This document shows positions 1-15,035 of a DNA stretch of 40,202 bases, piece after piece. The notes under the pieces were generated by a model. It was given only the letters and a program-made list of their open reading frames with translations, was not told the origin of the DNA and ran no database searches. Origin of the DNA: Paracoccaceae bacterium (GTDB taxonomy: Bacteria > Pseudomonadota > Alphaproteobacteria > Rhodobacterales > Rhodobacteraceae); assembly GCA_009922885.1 (NCBI GenBank), contig RFUP01000001.1, forward strand, positions 1 through 40,202, written 5' to 3'. A program made the position numbers and the translations under genes. Positions within the stretch are counted from its first letter, which is position 1. The number at the start of each line of letters is the position of its first letter.

Positions 1-3000
1 GGATGACGGCAAGGTCACGCAGTTGCTGGTGCCCTACGAGCAGATCCTCGGCAAATTCGTCGCCAAGGACATCATCAATGAAGAGAATGGCGCAATCTAT
101 GTCGAAGCCGGTGACGAGATCACACTCGGCCATGACCGTGACGGCGCTGTTTCCGGCGGCACGCTGAAGACCCTGCTCGATGCAGGCGTCAACACCATTC
201 CGGTTCTCGACATCGATAACGTCAACGTGGGCGCCTACATCCGCAACACGATGGCCGCCGACAAGAACATGAACCGTGACGGCGCGCTTCTCGACATCTA
301 CCGCGTGATGCGTCCGGGCGAACCGCCGACCGTTGAAGCCGCTTCGGCTCTCTTCGACACGCTGTTCTTCGATAGCGAGCGTTATGATCTCTCGGCCGTT
401 GGCCGCGTGAAGATGAACATGCGTCTCGACCTCGACAAGCCGGACACCCAGCGCACGCTCGACCGCGACGATATCGTTTCCTGCGTCAAGGCTCTCGTGG
501 AACTCCGCGATGGCAAAGGCGAGATCGACGACATCGACCACCTCGGCAACCGTCGCGTTCGCTCCGTTGGCGAGCTGATGGAAAACCAGTACCGTGTTGG
601 CCTCCTGCGCATGGAGCGCGCGATCAAGGAACGTATGTCCTCGGTCGAGATCGACACCGTGATGCCGCAAGACCTGATCAACGCGAAGCCCGCTGCTGCG
701 GCTGTGCGTGAATTCTTCGGCTCTTCGCAGCTCTCGCAGTTCATGGACCAGACCAACCCGCTTTCGGAAGTCACCCACAAGCGCCGCCTTTCGGCACTTG
801 GCCCGGGCGGCTTGACCCGCGAGCGTGCAGGCTTCGAAGTCCGCGACGTTCACCCGACCCACTATGGTCGTATGTGCCCGATTGAAACGCCGGAAGGTCC
901 GAACATCGGTCTGATCAACTCGCTCGCCACCTTCGCGCGTGTGAACAAGTATGGCTTCATCGAAACCCCGTACCGTGTTGTGAAAGACGGTCAGGTGACG
1001 GACGAAGTGCATTACATGTCCGCTACCGAAGAAATGCGCCACACCGTGGCGCAGGCGAACGCAACGCTCGACGAGAGCGGCAGCTTCGTGAACGAGCTTG
1101 TGACCACCCGTCAGGCTGGTGACTACACCCTCGCACCGCGCGAGCAGGTGGACCTCATCGACGTGTCGCCGAAGCAGCTGGTTTCGGTTGCAGCATCGCT
1201 CATTCCGTTCCTCGAAAACGACGACGCTAACCGCGCTCTCATGGGCTCGAACATGCAACGTCAGGCCGTTCCGCTTCTCCGCGCCGAGGCACCGCTCGTC
1301 GGCACCGGTATGGAAGGCAAAGTGGCTGTCGACTCCGGTGCGGCGATCATGGCCAAGCGCGGCGGTATCATCGACCAGGTCGATGCGCAGCGTATCGTGA
1401 TCCGGGCAACCGAAGATCTCGAACTCGGTGACGCAGGCGTGGACATCTACCGCCTTCGCAAGTTCCAGCGTTCGAACCAGAACACCTGCATCAACCAGCG
1501 TCCGCTGGTGAAAGTGGGCGACCGCGTTTCCAAAGGTGAAGTGATCGCCGATGGCCCGTCGACCGATATGGGTGAACTGGCGCTCGGTAAGAACGTGCTC
1601 GTCGCGTTCATGCCGTGGAACGGTTACAACTACGAAGACTCCATCCTGATCTCCGAGCGCATCGCGTCGGACGACGTGTTCACCTCGATCCACATCGAGG
1701 AATTCGAAGTCGCAGCCCGTGACACCAAGCTCGGCCCGGAAGAGATCACCCGCGATATCCCGAACGTCGGCGAGGAAGCGCTCCGCAACCTCGACGAAGC
1801 GGGTATCGTCTACATCGGCGCTGAAGTGCAGCCGGGTGACATTCTCGTCGGTAAGATCACGCCGAAGGGCGAAAGCCCGATGACGCCGGAAGAAAAGCTC
1901 CTCCGCGCCATCTTCGGTGAAAAAGCCTCTGACGTTCGTGACACCTCGCTTCGCGTGAAGCCGGGCGATTACGGCACCGTTGTGGAAGTCCGCGTGTTCA
2001 ACCGCCATGGCGTTGATAAAGACGAGCGCGCGCTGCAGATCGAGCGTGAAGAAGTCGAACGTCTGGCACGTGACCGTGACGACGAACTCGCTATCCTTGA
2101 GCGCAACATCTACGCGCGTCTGAAGTCCATGATCCTCGGCAAGACCGCGGTGAAGGGTCCGAAAGGCGTGAAGCCGAACACCACCATCGACGAAGAATTG
2201 CTGTCGTCGCTCTCGCGTGGCCAGTGGTGGCAGCTTGCCCTCGCGGAAGAGGACGATGCCAAGGTCGTTGAAGCGCTGAACGAGCAGTATGAAGCTCAGA
2301 AGCGTGCCCTCGACAACCGTTTCGAAGACAAGGTCGAGAAAGTCCGTCGTGGCGACGACCTGCCTCCGGGCGTGATGAAGATGGTCAAGGTTTTCGTGGC
2401 TGTGAAGCGCAAGCTGCAGCCGGGCGACAAGATGGCCGGTCGTCACGGGAACAAGGGTGTGGTTTCGAAAGTGGTTCCGCGCGAGGACATGCCGTTCCTC
2501 GCAGATGGTACCCCGGTCGACATCTGCCTTAACCCGCTCGGCGTGCCGTCGCGTATGAACGTCGGTCAGATCCTCGAAACCCACATGGGTTGGGCGGCTC
2601 GTGGCCTCGGCATCCGCATCGACGACGCGCTCGGTGACTACCGCCGCACCGGCGACCTGACCCCGGTTCGCGAAGCCATGCGCCATGCCTATGGCGATGA
2701 CGTCTACGAAGAAGGCATCAAAGGCCTCGACGAAGACATGCTGGTGGAAGCGGCCTCGAACGTGACGCGCGGTGTTCCGATCGCAACGCCGGTCTTCGAC
2801 GGTGCGAAGGAAGCGGATGTGAACGATGCGCTCGCACGTGCCGGTTTCGACACGTCGGGTCAGTCGGTCCTCTTCGATGGCCGCACGGGCGAACAGTTCA
2901 GCCGTAAAGTGACGGTGGGTGTGAAGTACATTCTGAAGCTTCACCACCTCGTGGACGACAAGATCCACGCCCGTTCGACCGGCCCGTACTCGCTCGTCAC

Positions 3001-3277
3001 GCAGCAGCCGCTGGGCGGTAAGGCCCAGTTCGGTGGCCAGCGCTTCGGTGAAATGGAAGTTTGGGCTCTGGAAGCTTACGGCGCCGCCTACACCCTGCAG
3101 GAAATGCTGACGGTGAAGTCGGATGACGTGGCAGGCCGGACCAAGGTCTATGAGTCGATCGTCAAGGGCGAGGATAACTTCGAAGCGGGTATCCCAGAGA
3201 GCTTCAACGTTCTCGTGAAAGAAGTCCGCGGCCTCGGCCTGAACATGGAACTCCTGGATGCGGAGGGGGATGAATAA
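1..3277 (+). CDS. rpoB: RNA polymerase beta subunit (5' truncated by the window edge)
   Basis: The beta subunit of DNA-directed RNA polymerase forms one side of the active-site cleft together with beta'. The reading frame is open from the first bases (first full codon at 2) and gives 1091 residues. Family members in this group are near 1380 residues, so roughly the first 290 are outside the window. The rifampicin-binding segment is seen at about 718-800 (GSSQLSQFMDQTNPL, then THKRRLSALGPGG). The residues equivalent to E. coli D516 (codon 746), H526 (776) and S531 (791) are wild type, which predicts a drug-sensitive enzyme. The active-site segment KMAGRHGNKGV and the C-terminal clamp region are present. 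rpoC follows after 53 bases with no terminator, so the two are cotranscribed. Confidence 0.98.
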   Translation, partial: DDGKVTQLLVPYEQILGKFVAKDIINEENGAIYVEAGDEITLGHDRDGAVSGGTLKTLLDAGVNTIPVLDIDNVNVGAYIRNTMAADKNMNRDGALLDIYRVMRPGEPPTVEAASALFDTLFFDSERYDLSAVGRVKMNMRLDLDKPDTQRTLDRDDIVSCVKALVELRDGKGEIDDIDHLGNRRVRSVGELMENQYRVGLLRMERAIKERMSSVEIDTVMPQDLINAKPAAAAVREFFGSSQLSQFMDQTNPLSEVTHKRRLSALGPGGLTRERAGFEVRDVHPTHYGRMCPIETPEGPNIGLINSLATFARVNKYGFIETPYRVVKDGQVTDEVHYMSATEEMRHTVAQANATLDESGSFVNELVTTRQAGDYTLAPREQVDLIDVSPKQLVSVAASLIPFLENDDANRALMGSNMQRQAVPLLRAEAPLVGTGMEGKVAVDSGAAIMAKRGGIIDQVDAQRIVIRATEDLELGDAGVDIYRLRKFQRSNQNTCINQRPLVKVGDRVSKGEVIADGPSTDMGELALGKNVLVAFMPWNGYNYEDSILISERIASDDVFTSIHIEEFEVAARDTKLGPEEITRDIPNVGEEALRNLDEAGIVYIGAEVQPGDILVGKITPKGESPMTPEEKLLRAIFGEKASDVRDTSLRVKPGDYGTVVEVRVFNRHGVDKDERALQIEREEVERLARDRDDELAILERNIYARLKSMILGKTAVKGPKGVKPNTTIDEELLSSLSRGQWWQLALAEEDDAKVVEALNEQYEAQKRALDNRFEDKVEKVRRGDDLPPGVMKMVKVFVAVKRKLQPGDKMAGRHGNKGVVSKVVPREDMPFLADGTPVDICLNPLGVPSRMNVGQILETHMGWAARGLGIRIDDALGDYRRTGDLTPVREAMRHAYGDDVYEEGIKGLDEDMLVEAASNVTRGVPIATPVFDGAKEADVNDALARAGFDTSGQSVLFDGRTGEQFSRKVTVGVKYILKLHHLVDDKIHARSTGPYSLVTQQPLGGKAQFGGQRFGEMEVWALEAYGAAYTLQEMLTVKSDDVAGRTKVYESIVKGEDNFEAGIPESFNVLVKEVRGLGLNMELLDAEGDE

Positions 3278-3330
3278 GCGGTTCGCCCGCTTTCCCTTCC
3301 CTTCTGCTACCCTCATTCAAGGATCGTGAA

Positions 3331-7539
<4,209 letters not shown>

Positions 7540-7563
7540 ACTTCGCCAAATTTGAAACGAAAG

Positions 7564-7596
7564 CCCCCGCACCTTGGTGCGGGGGTTTTCTTTTTT
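7564..7596 (+). terminator. Intrinsic terminator after rpoC
   Basis: A perfect 9-bp GC-rich stem (CCCCCGCAC at 7564-7572 with GTGCGGGGG at 7577-7585) has a four-base loop and is followed by a T-rich tract at 7586-7596. It ends the rpoBC transcription unit and separates it from the downstream glycosyltransferase gene. Confidence 0.92.
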
Positions 7597-7638
7597 CGAA
7601 CGTGATGGTTCTTTGAGGGCGGTAACGAGGAGGATTCA

Positions 7639-8448
7639 ATGCCGATTGATGTTCGTCTGCAAATCGTTGGGGTGATCCGGTTCTCGGTGTTGACCGATGA
7701 CTTCACGCCACTGAACTATGGCGATGCGGGCAGCATGCGGGCCAATTTTTTCGAACCCAATCGTTTATCTGAACGCCTCAAGATGTTCGAAACCCTTTGC
7801 CTGTCTACCTTGGGACGTCAGACCGATAAGGATTTTCGCTGCGCGATCCTGACATCCGAAGAGATGCCGAAACCAGTGCTCGAAAAGCTGTCGGATATTA
7901 TCGCCCCCTATCCGCAATTCGTTCTTCATGTTGCGCCGATTGGCCATCACTACGCGCTCATTAAAGACGCCTATGATGCGGCCGCAAACCCGGGGTTCAC
8001 CCATAGATGCAGTTTCCGACTGGATGATGATGATGGCCTTTCGCTCGATTACATCGCGCGCCTTCGAAGTCTCTCACTGAAGCTATTGGAGATAAGCCGT
8101 GACCCGTTCTTCATTGCCTTCAACCGTGGCATCTATCTCGATCGCACGAAACCGTTTGAAAATGCCCTGACCGATGCAGTAGAGCGCGCCCCGCTTTCCG
8201 CCGGCACGGCGCTGGTGCATCCGGACGATCTTGTCACTAATCCCTACCGCTACAATCATCGTGCGTTCCAACAGCATCATAATACCTACTCCGAAATCGA
8301 CGAGGCGATGTTCCTGCGGACGATCCACGCTGACAACATCTCAAATCCGGACTTGCGGGGGATCATCGGAAAGAAGAAACAGGAGAAAATCGAAGCGATA
8401 ATCCGGAAGCGGTTCGGGTTATCGGTAGAAACGCTCAGGTCTCTTTGA
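7639..8448 (+). CDS. Putative rhamnosyl transferase (PF11316/DUF3118-type glycosyltransferase)
   Basis: This 269-residue cytosolic protein resembles the family called putative rhamnosyl transferase, common in Rhodobacteraceae. The visible signatures are the N-terminal segment after GVIRFS, the ERLKMFETLCLSTLGRQTD block (residues 45-63) and an acidic FRLDDDD motif (126-132). That motif resembles the DxD metal/nucleotide-sugar site of GT-A fold enzymes. No signal peptide or membrane segment is seen. The start is supported by GAGGAGG about 7 bases upstream. The DMT transporter starts 2 bases after the stop, so the pair is probably an operon. Codon choice is visibly less biased than in the flanking highly expressed genes. 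Neither donor nor acceptor sugar can be told from sequence, and the rhamnosyl label is inherited from the family name. Confidence 0.8.
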   Translation: MPIDVRLQIVGVIRFSVLTDDFTPLNYGDAGSMRANFFEPNRLSERLKMFETLCLSTLGRQTDKDFRCAILTSEEMPKPVLEKLSDIIAPYPQFVLHVAPIGHHYALIKDAYDAAANPGFTHRCSFRLDDDDGLSLDYIARLRSLSLKLLEISRDPFFIAFNRGIYLDRTKPFENALTDAVERAPLSAGTALVHPDDLVTNPYRYNHRAFQQHHNTYSEIDEAMFLRTIHADNISNPDLRGIIGKKKQEKIEAIIRKRFGLSVETLRSL

Positions 8449-8450
8449 AT

Positions 8451-9344
8451 ATGGCACTTTCAGACAATCTCCGTGGTGCCTTGCTCATGATGGGCTCCAT
8501 GGCGGCGTTCACGGTCAACGATGCTTTCATGAAATCCTTGGCAGGCGATGCGCCTCTGTACCAGCTCCTCTTCCTGCGTGGTATTCTGGCGACATCCCTG
8601 ATCGGTGTGCTTGCGCTGTCGCAGCTTGCCTTCACAGCGTCCATACCCAGACGGGATATCTACCTGATACTGGGGCGCGTGGTGGCTGAAATCGGCGCTG
8701 CCTATTACTTCCTGACAGCGCTCTTCAATATGCCGCTCGCTAACCTGACGGCGATCCTGCAAGCGCTCCCTTTAACGGTGACTTTGGCTGCTGCCGTAAT
8801 CTTCCGCGAAAAGATCGGCTGGCGTCGAATGACTGCTATCCTTGTTGGCTTTACGGGCGTGCTCCTCATCGTCCGTCCCGGCACGGAAGGCTTCAACATT
8901 TTCTCCCTCTACGCCTTGGTATCCGTGGCGTTTGTAACCGCCCGTGATCTCTTCACCAGACGCCTCAGCGGGGCCACGCCTTCGCTCCTCGTTACATTCT
9001 CAACCTCAGTCTCTGTGATGCTGGCTTTCGGCATCGCGAGCCTCTGGCAGGAGTGGCAACCGATTCCCTTCGATATCGGTTGGAGGATTGTCGGGGCAGG
9101 GGGGATGGTTACGCTCGGCTATCTCTTCTCGGTCTTGGCGATGCGCGTGGGCGAGATCGGATTCGTCGCGCCGTTCCGATATACGAGCTTGATCTGGGCA
9201 CTGATCCTTGGCTTCGCTATTTTCGGTGATTGGCCTCAGATTTTGACCCTTATCGGGGCGGCAATCGTGACTGCATCGGGCCTTTTTACTCTTTGGCGCG
9301 AGCGCCAACTTGCGCGATCAAAGCGGGGTGGCGGTGGGCACTAA
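8451..9344 (+). CDS. DMT-superfamily (EamA) membrane transporter
   Basis: This 297-residue integral membrane protein has about ten hydrophobic segments arranged as two tandem EamA repeats (about residues 5-140 and 148-285), the hallmark of drug/metabolite transporters. An arginine-rich basic tail (ERQLARSKRGGGGH) places the C-terminus in the cytoplasm by the positive-inside rule. ATG 8451 is preferred. An in-frame TTG at 8445 overlaps the upstream stop and would add only two residues. The substrate is unknown; related proteins export amino acids, purines or sulfur metabolites. Coupling to the glycosyltransferase gene (2-base gap) suggests coexpression but not necessarily a shared pathway. No clear terminator separates it from the rpsL promoter at 9363. 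Confidence 0.88.
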   Translation: MALSDNLRGALLMMGSMAAFTVNDAFMKSLAGDAPLYQLLFLRGILATSLIGVLALSQLAFTASIPRRDIYLILGRVVAEIGAAYYFLTALFNMPLANLTAILQALPLTVTLAAAVIFREKIGWRRMTAILVGFTGVLLIVRPGTEGFNIFSLYALVSVAFVTARDLFTRRLSGATPSLLVTFSTSVSVMLAFGIASLWQEWQPIPFDIGWRIVGAGGMVTLGYLFSVLAMRVGEIGFVAPFRYTSLIWALILGFAIFGDWPQILTLIGAAIVTASGLFTLWRERQLARSKRGGGGH

Positions 9345-9362
9345 ATGCCTCGTCGCCCTGTG

Positions 9363-9391
9363 TTGACAACCCCTCCGACTCCCCCTATACG
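9363..9391 (+). promoter_or_regulatory. Sigma-70-type promoter of the str operon
   Basis: A consensus -35 TTGACA (9363-9368) is separated by exactly 17 bases from TATACG (9386-9391). Transcription would begin near 9398, leaving a leader of about 265 bases before rpsL. The same -10 hexamer occurs at the rplO promoter (23439), and the preceding CTCCCCCTATA context resembles the rpmC promoter. Called from sequence geometry only. Confidence 0.75.
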
Positions 9392-9397
9392 CGCCCC

Positions 9398-9664
9398 ATC
9401 CAAGCTTGGGGGGGTAATCCGCCCGAGCGCTATCAGAACTGTTGTGGTCACGATCCGGCAATAGCCCGATCCTCTGGAAACCCACCGCGTCGTTCCCGCG
9501 AAAAGAGGGAACGCATGCGGTTTTTTGCGTCGCATTGCGTCGCTTGAGTTTTGCACCGACCAGACGGTGCAGTCGGTAACCTGCGGACGCGCGGGGTGCC
9601 TTAAACGAAACCCGCAAGGTCCGCCTTGCAAACACATGTGTTGAGAAACGGGGAAAGAGACCCA
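9398..9664 (+). promoter_or_regulatory. Structured rpsL leader (5' UTR)
   Basis: This 320-base gene-free stretch between the DMT gene and rpsL holds the promoter and then several hairpins. There is a palindrome CCAAGCTTGG at 9400-9409 and a 7-bp stem 9491-9497/9507-9513 followed by a T6 run at 9521. A direct repeat TTGCGTCGC occurs at 9525 and 9535. A stem 9553-9558/9565-9570 competes with the alternative stem 9555-9560/9572-9577. A last stem lies at 9614-9619/9624-9629. No ORF of merit is present. An autoregulatory or antitermination role is inferred, not shown. Confidence 0.5.
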
Positions 9665-10036
9665 ATGCCAACGATCCAGCAGCTGATCCGCAAGCCGCGG
9701 CAGCCCAAAGTCAAACGGTCCAAGTCGCAGCACCTGGAGCAGTGCCCGCAAAAGCGTGGCGTCTGCACCCGCGTCTATACGACCACGCCGAAAAAGCCTA
9801 ACTCCGCTATGCGTAAAGTTGCCAAGGTCCGCTTGACCAATGGCTTCGAGGTGATCTCCTACATCCCCGGCGAAAAGCACAACCTTCAGGAACACTCCGT
9901 GGTTCTGATCCGTGGCGGCCGTGTAAAAGACCTTCCCGGTGTGCGTTACCACATCCTGCGCGGCGTTCTGGATACTCAGGGCGTCAAAGACCGTAAGCAG
10001 CGTCGTTCGAAATACGGCGCGAAGCGTCCGAAGTAA
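9665..10036 (+). CDS. rpsL: 30S ribosomal protein S12
   Basis: S12 sits at the decoding centre and controls translational accuracy; its length of 123 residues is exactly that of the family. The segment TPKKPNSAMRKVAKVRL carries Lys43 and Lys44, and RGGRVKDLPGVRYH carries Lys88 and Asp89. The sites where streptomycin-resistance changes arise are therefore wild type, and the Asp modified by RimO is conserved. The start at 9665 (MPTIQQL) is preferred over an in-frame upstream start at 9626 because it matches the family N-terminus and has GGGGAAAGAG in front. It is the first gene of the str operon. rpsG follows after only 12 bases, unlike the roughly 100-base spacer that holds the S7 operator in E. 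coli. Confidence 0.98.
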   Translation: MPTIQQLIRKPRQPKVKRSKSQHLEQCPQKRGVCTRVYTTTPKKPNSAMRKVAKVRLTNGFEVISYIPGEKHNLQEHSVVLIRGGRVKDLPGVRYHILRGVLDTQGVKDRKQRRSKYGAKRPK

Positions 10037-10048
10037 GAGGATCCACAG

Positions 10049-10519
10049 ATGTCCCGTCGTCACGCAGCAGAGAAGCGCGAAATTCTTCCGGACGCAAAGT
10101 TCGGTGACCGCGTTCTCTCGAAGTTCATGAATAACCTCATGATCGATGGCAAGAAATCGGTCGCTGAGCGCATCGTGTACTCGGCTCTCGAGCGTATCGA
10201 AGCCAAAGTGAAGCGCGCACCCGTCGAGCTGTTCCATGAAGCTCTCGACAACATCAAGCCGGCCGTCGAAGTTCGTTCGCGCCGCGTTGGTGGTGCAACC
10301 TACCAGGTTCCGGTCGAAGTTCGTACCGAGCGCCGTGAAGCGCTCGCGATCCGCTGGCTCATCGCCGCAGCTCGCAACCGCAACGAAAACACCATGGAAG
10401 AGCGCCTCGCTGGCGAGCTTCTCGACGCCGTGAACGGCCGTGGTTCGGCGGTTAAGAAGCGCGAAGACACCCACAAGATGGCAGACGCAAACAAAGCGTT
10501 CAGCCACTACCGCTGGTAA
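10049..10519 (+). CDS. rpsG: 30S ribosomal protein S7
   Basis: S7 nucleates assembly of the 30S head by binding the 3' major domain of 16S rRNA. It is 156 residues, the standard bacterial length. The N-terminus MSRRHAAEKREILPDAKFGD and the basic C-terminal helix ending AFSHYRW are typical. Spacers of 12 bases on both sides indicate tight coupling with rpsL and fusA. A purine-rich AAGAGGATC precedes the ATG. In E. coli, S7 represses its operon through the rpsL-rpsG spacer; that site cannot fit in 12 bases here, so any autoregulation must use another element. Confidence 0.98.
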   Translation: MSRRHAAEKREILPDAKFGDRVLSKFMNNLMIDGKKSVAERIVYSALERIEAKVKRAPVELFHEALDNIKPAVEVRSRRVGGATYQVPVEVRTERREALAIRWLIAAARNRNENTMEERLAGELLDAVNGRGSAVKKREDTHKMADANKAFSHYRW

Positions 10520-10531
10520 GGAGCTCAGCCA

Positions 10532-12655
<2,124 letters not shown>

Positions 12656-12662
12656 TCGGTGC

Positions 12663-12714
12663 GGCGGGGTGAACCCCGCCCTACCACAAACCCGTAGGGC
12701 AGGAGCTTCCTGCC
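12663..12714. repeat. REPIN-like pair of inverted REP hairpins between fusA and tuf
   Basis: Two hairpins face outward around a short spacer. The first has stem GGCGGGG/CCCCGCC (12663-12669/12674-12680) followed by CTAC (12681-12684). After nine bases comes GTAG (12694-12697) followed by stem GGCAGGA/TCCTGCC (12698-12704/12708-12714). A hairpin bordered by GTAG, in two inverted copies, is the architecture of REP/REPIN elements mobilised by RAYT (TnpA-REP) transposases. No such transposase is in the window. Confidence 0.6.
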
Positions 12715-12735
12715 ACCCGACAAAGGAGAATTAAG

Positions 12736-13911
<1,176 letters not shown>

Positions 13912-13930
13912 TTACTTCTGGGTTCGACGA

Positions 13931-13955
13931 GGGCCGGTGGGCAAGCCACCGGTCC
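13931..13955 (+). other. Stable hairpin between tuf and rpsJ
   Basis: A 10-bp stem (13931-13940 with 13946-13955, one G-T pair) closes on a five-base loop. No T-run follows, so it is not a classical terminator. An mRNA processing or stability element at the str/S10 boundary is possible. Confidence 0.5.
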
Positions 13956-13988
13956 TCCTATCAACTCTAAGCCGCGAAAGGCTGTACT

Positions 13989-14303
13989 ATGCAAAGCCAA
14001 AACATTCGCATCCGGCTCAAGGCCTTCGATTACCGCGTACTGGATGCCAGCACGCAGGAAATCGTGAACACGGCCAAGCGCACTGGTGCACAGGTCCGTG
14101 GGCCCATCCCGCTGCCGAACAAGATCGAAAAGTTCACGGTTCTCCGTGGACCGCACATCGACAAGAAGTCCCGTGACCAGTTCGAGATCCGCACGCACAA
14201 GCGTCTCCTCGACATCGTTGACCCGACCCCCCAGACCGTGGACGCGCTGATGAAGCTCGACCTCGCCGCTGGCGTGGACGTCGAGATCAAACTGCAGTCG
14301 TAA
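13989..14303 (+). CDS. rpsJ: 30S ribosomal protein S10
   Basis: S10 is a component of the 30S head and the NusE partner of NusB in antitermination complexes. It is 104 residues. The N-terminus MQSQNIRIRLKAFDYRVLD closely matches the family, and the extended loop with PLPNKIEKFTVLRGPH and the following DKKSR are conserved. GCGAAAGG precedes the ATG. It is the first gene of the S10 cluster, 77 bases after tuf and 12 before rplC. No separate strong promoter was found in the tuf-rpsJ gap, so readthrough from the str operon is likely. Confidence 0.98.
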   Translation: MQSQNIRIRLKAFDYRVLDASTQEIVNTAKRTGAQVRGPIPLPNKIEKFTVLRGPHIDKKSRDQFEIRTHKRLLDIVDPTPQTVDALMKLDLAAGVDVEIKLQS

Positions 14304-14315
14304 GGAGACCTTTCG

Positions 14316-15035
14316 ATGCGTTCCGGTGTTATCGCCAAAAAAGTGGGTATGACCCGCTTGTTCATGGAAGACGGCCGCCAGATTCCGGTGACCGTGCTTC
14401 AACTCGACAATCTCCAGGTTGTCGCTCAGCGCACCTCCGACAAAGACGGCTACACTGCCGTTCAGCTCGGTGCAGGTTCCGCGAAAGCGAAGCGTACGAG
14501 CCAGGCAATGCGTGGCCACTTTGCGAAATCGGGCGTTGCCCCGAAGCGCAAGGTTGCTGAATTCCGCGTGTCGCCCGAAAACCTGATCGAAGTCGGTTCC
14601 GAAATCTCTGCTGAGCATTACATTGCTGGCCAGAAGGTTGACGTGTCGGGCACCTCGATCGGTAAAGGCTTCGCAGGTGCCATGAAGCGTCACAACTTCG
14701 GTGGTCTGCGCGCCTCGCACGGCGTTTCGATCTCGCACCGCTCGCACGGTTCGACTGGCCAATGCCAGGATCCGGGCAAGGTGTTTAAAGGCAAGAAGAT
14801 GGCTGGCCACCTCGGTTCGGTCCGCGTCACCACCCAGAACCTCGAAGTCGTCCGCACGGATGCCGATCGTGGTCTGATCATGGTGAAGGGCGCTGTTCCC
14901 GGTTCCAAGGGCGGTTGGGTCACCATCAAAGACGCCGTTAAGAAAAAGCTGCCGGACGGCGTTCCGTTCCCGGCTGCTCTGAAGGCTGCGGAAGCCGCGG
15001 CTGCCGAAGCGCCCGCTGAAGGGGGTGAAGCATGA
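14316..15035 (+). CDS. rplC: 50S ribosomal protein L3
   Basis: L3 is an early 50S assembly protein whose long loop reaches the peptidyl-transferase centre. It is 239 residues: longer than the E. coli protein because of an Ala/Glu-rich C-terminal tail (AAEAAAAEAPAEGGEA), which is normal in alphaproteobacteria. The central loop reads GSTGQCQDPGKVFKGKKMAG. Gln151 corresponds to the Gln methylated by PrmB, and Cys150 occupies the position of E. coli Asn149. The stop overlaps the rplD start by four bases (ATGA), indicating translational coupling. Confidence 0.98.
   Translation: MRSGVIAKKVGMTRLFMEDGRQIPVTVLQLDNLQVVAQRTSDKDGYTAVQLGAGSAKAKRTSQAMRGHFAKSGVAPKRKVAEFRVSPENLIEVGSEISAEHYIAGQKVDVSGTSIGKGFAGAMKRHNFGGLRASHGVSISHRSHGSTGQCQDPGKVFKGKKMAGHLGSVRVTTQNLEVVRTDADRGLIMVKGAVPGSKGGWVTIKDAVKKKLPDGVPFPAALKAAEAAAAEAPAEGGEA

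Noticed and set aside
718..800. Possible rifampicin-resistance change in rpoB
   Set aside because: The residues equivalent to E. coli D516, H526 and S531 are all wild type.
9700..10000. Possible streptomycin-resistance change in rpsL
   Set aside because: Lys43 and Lys88 are both present, so the protein looks sensitive.
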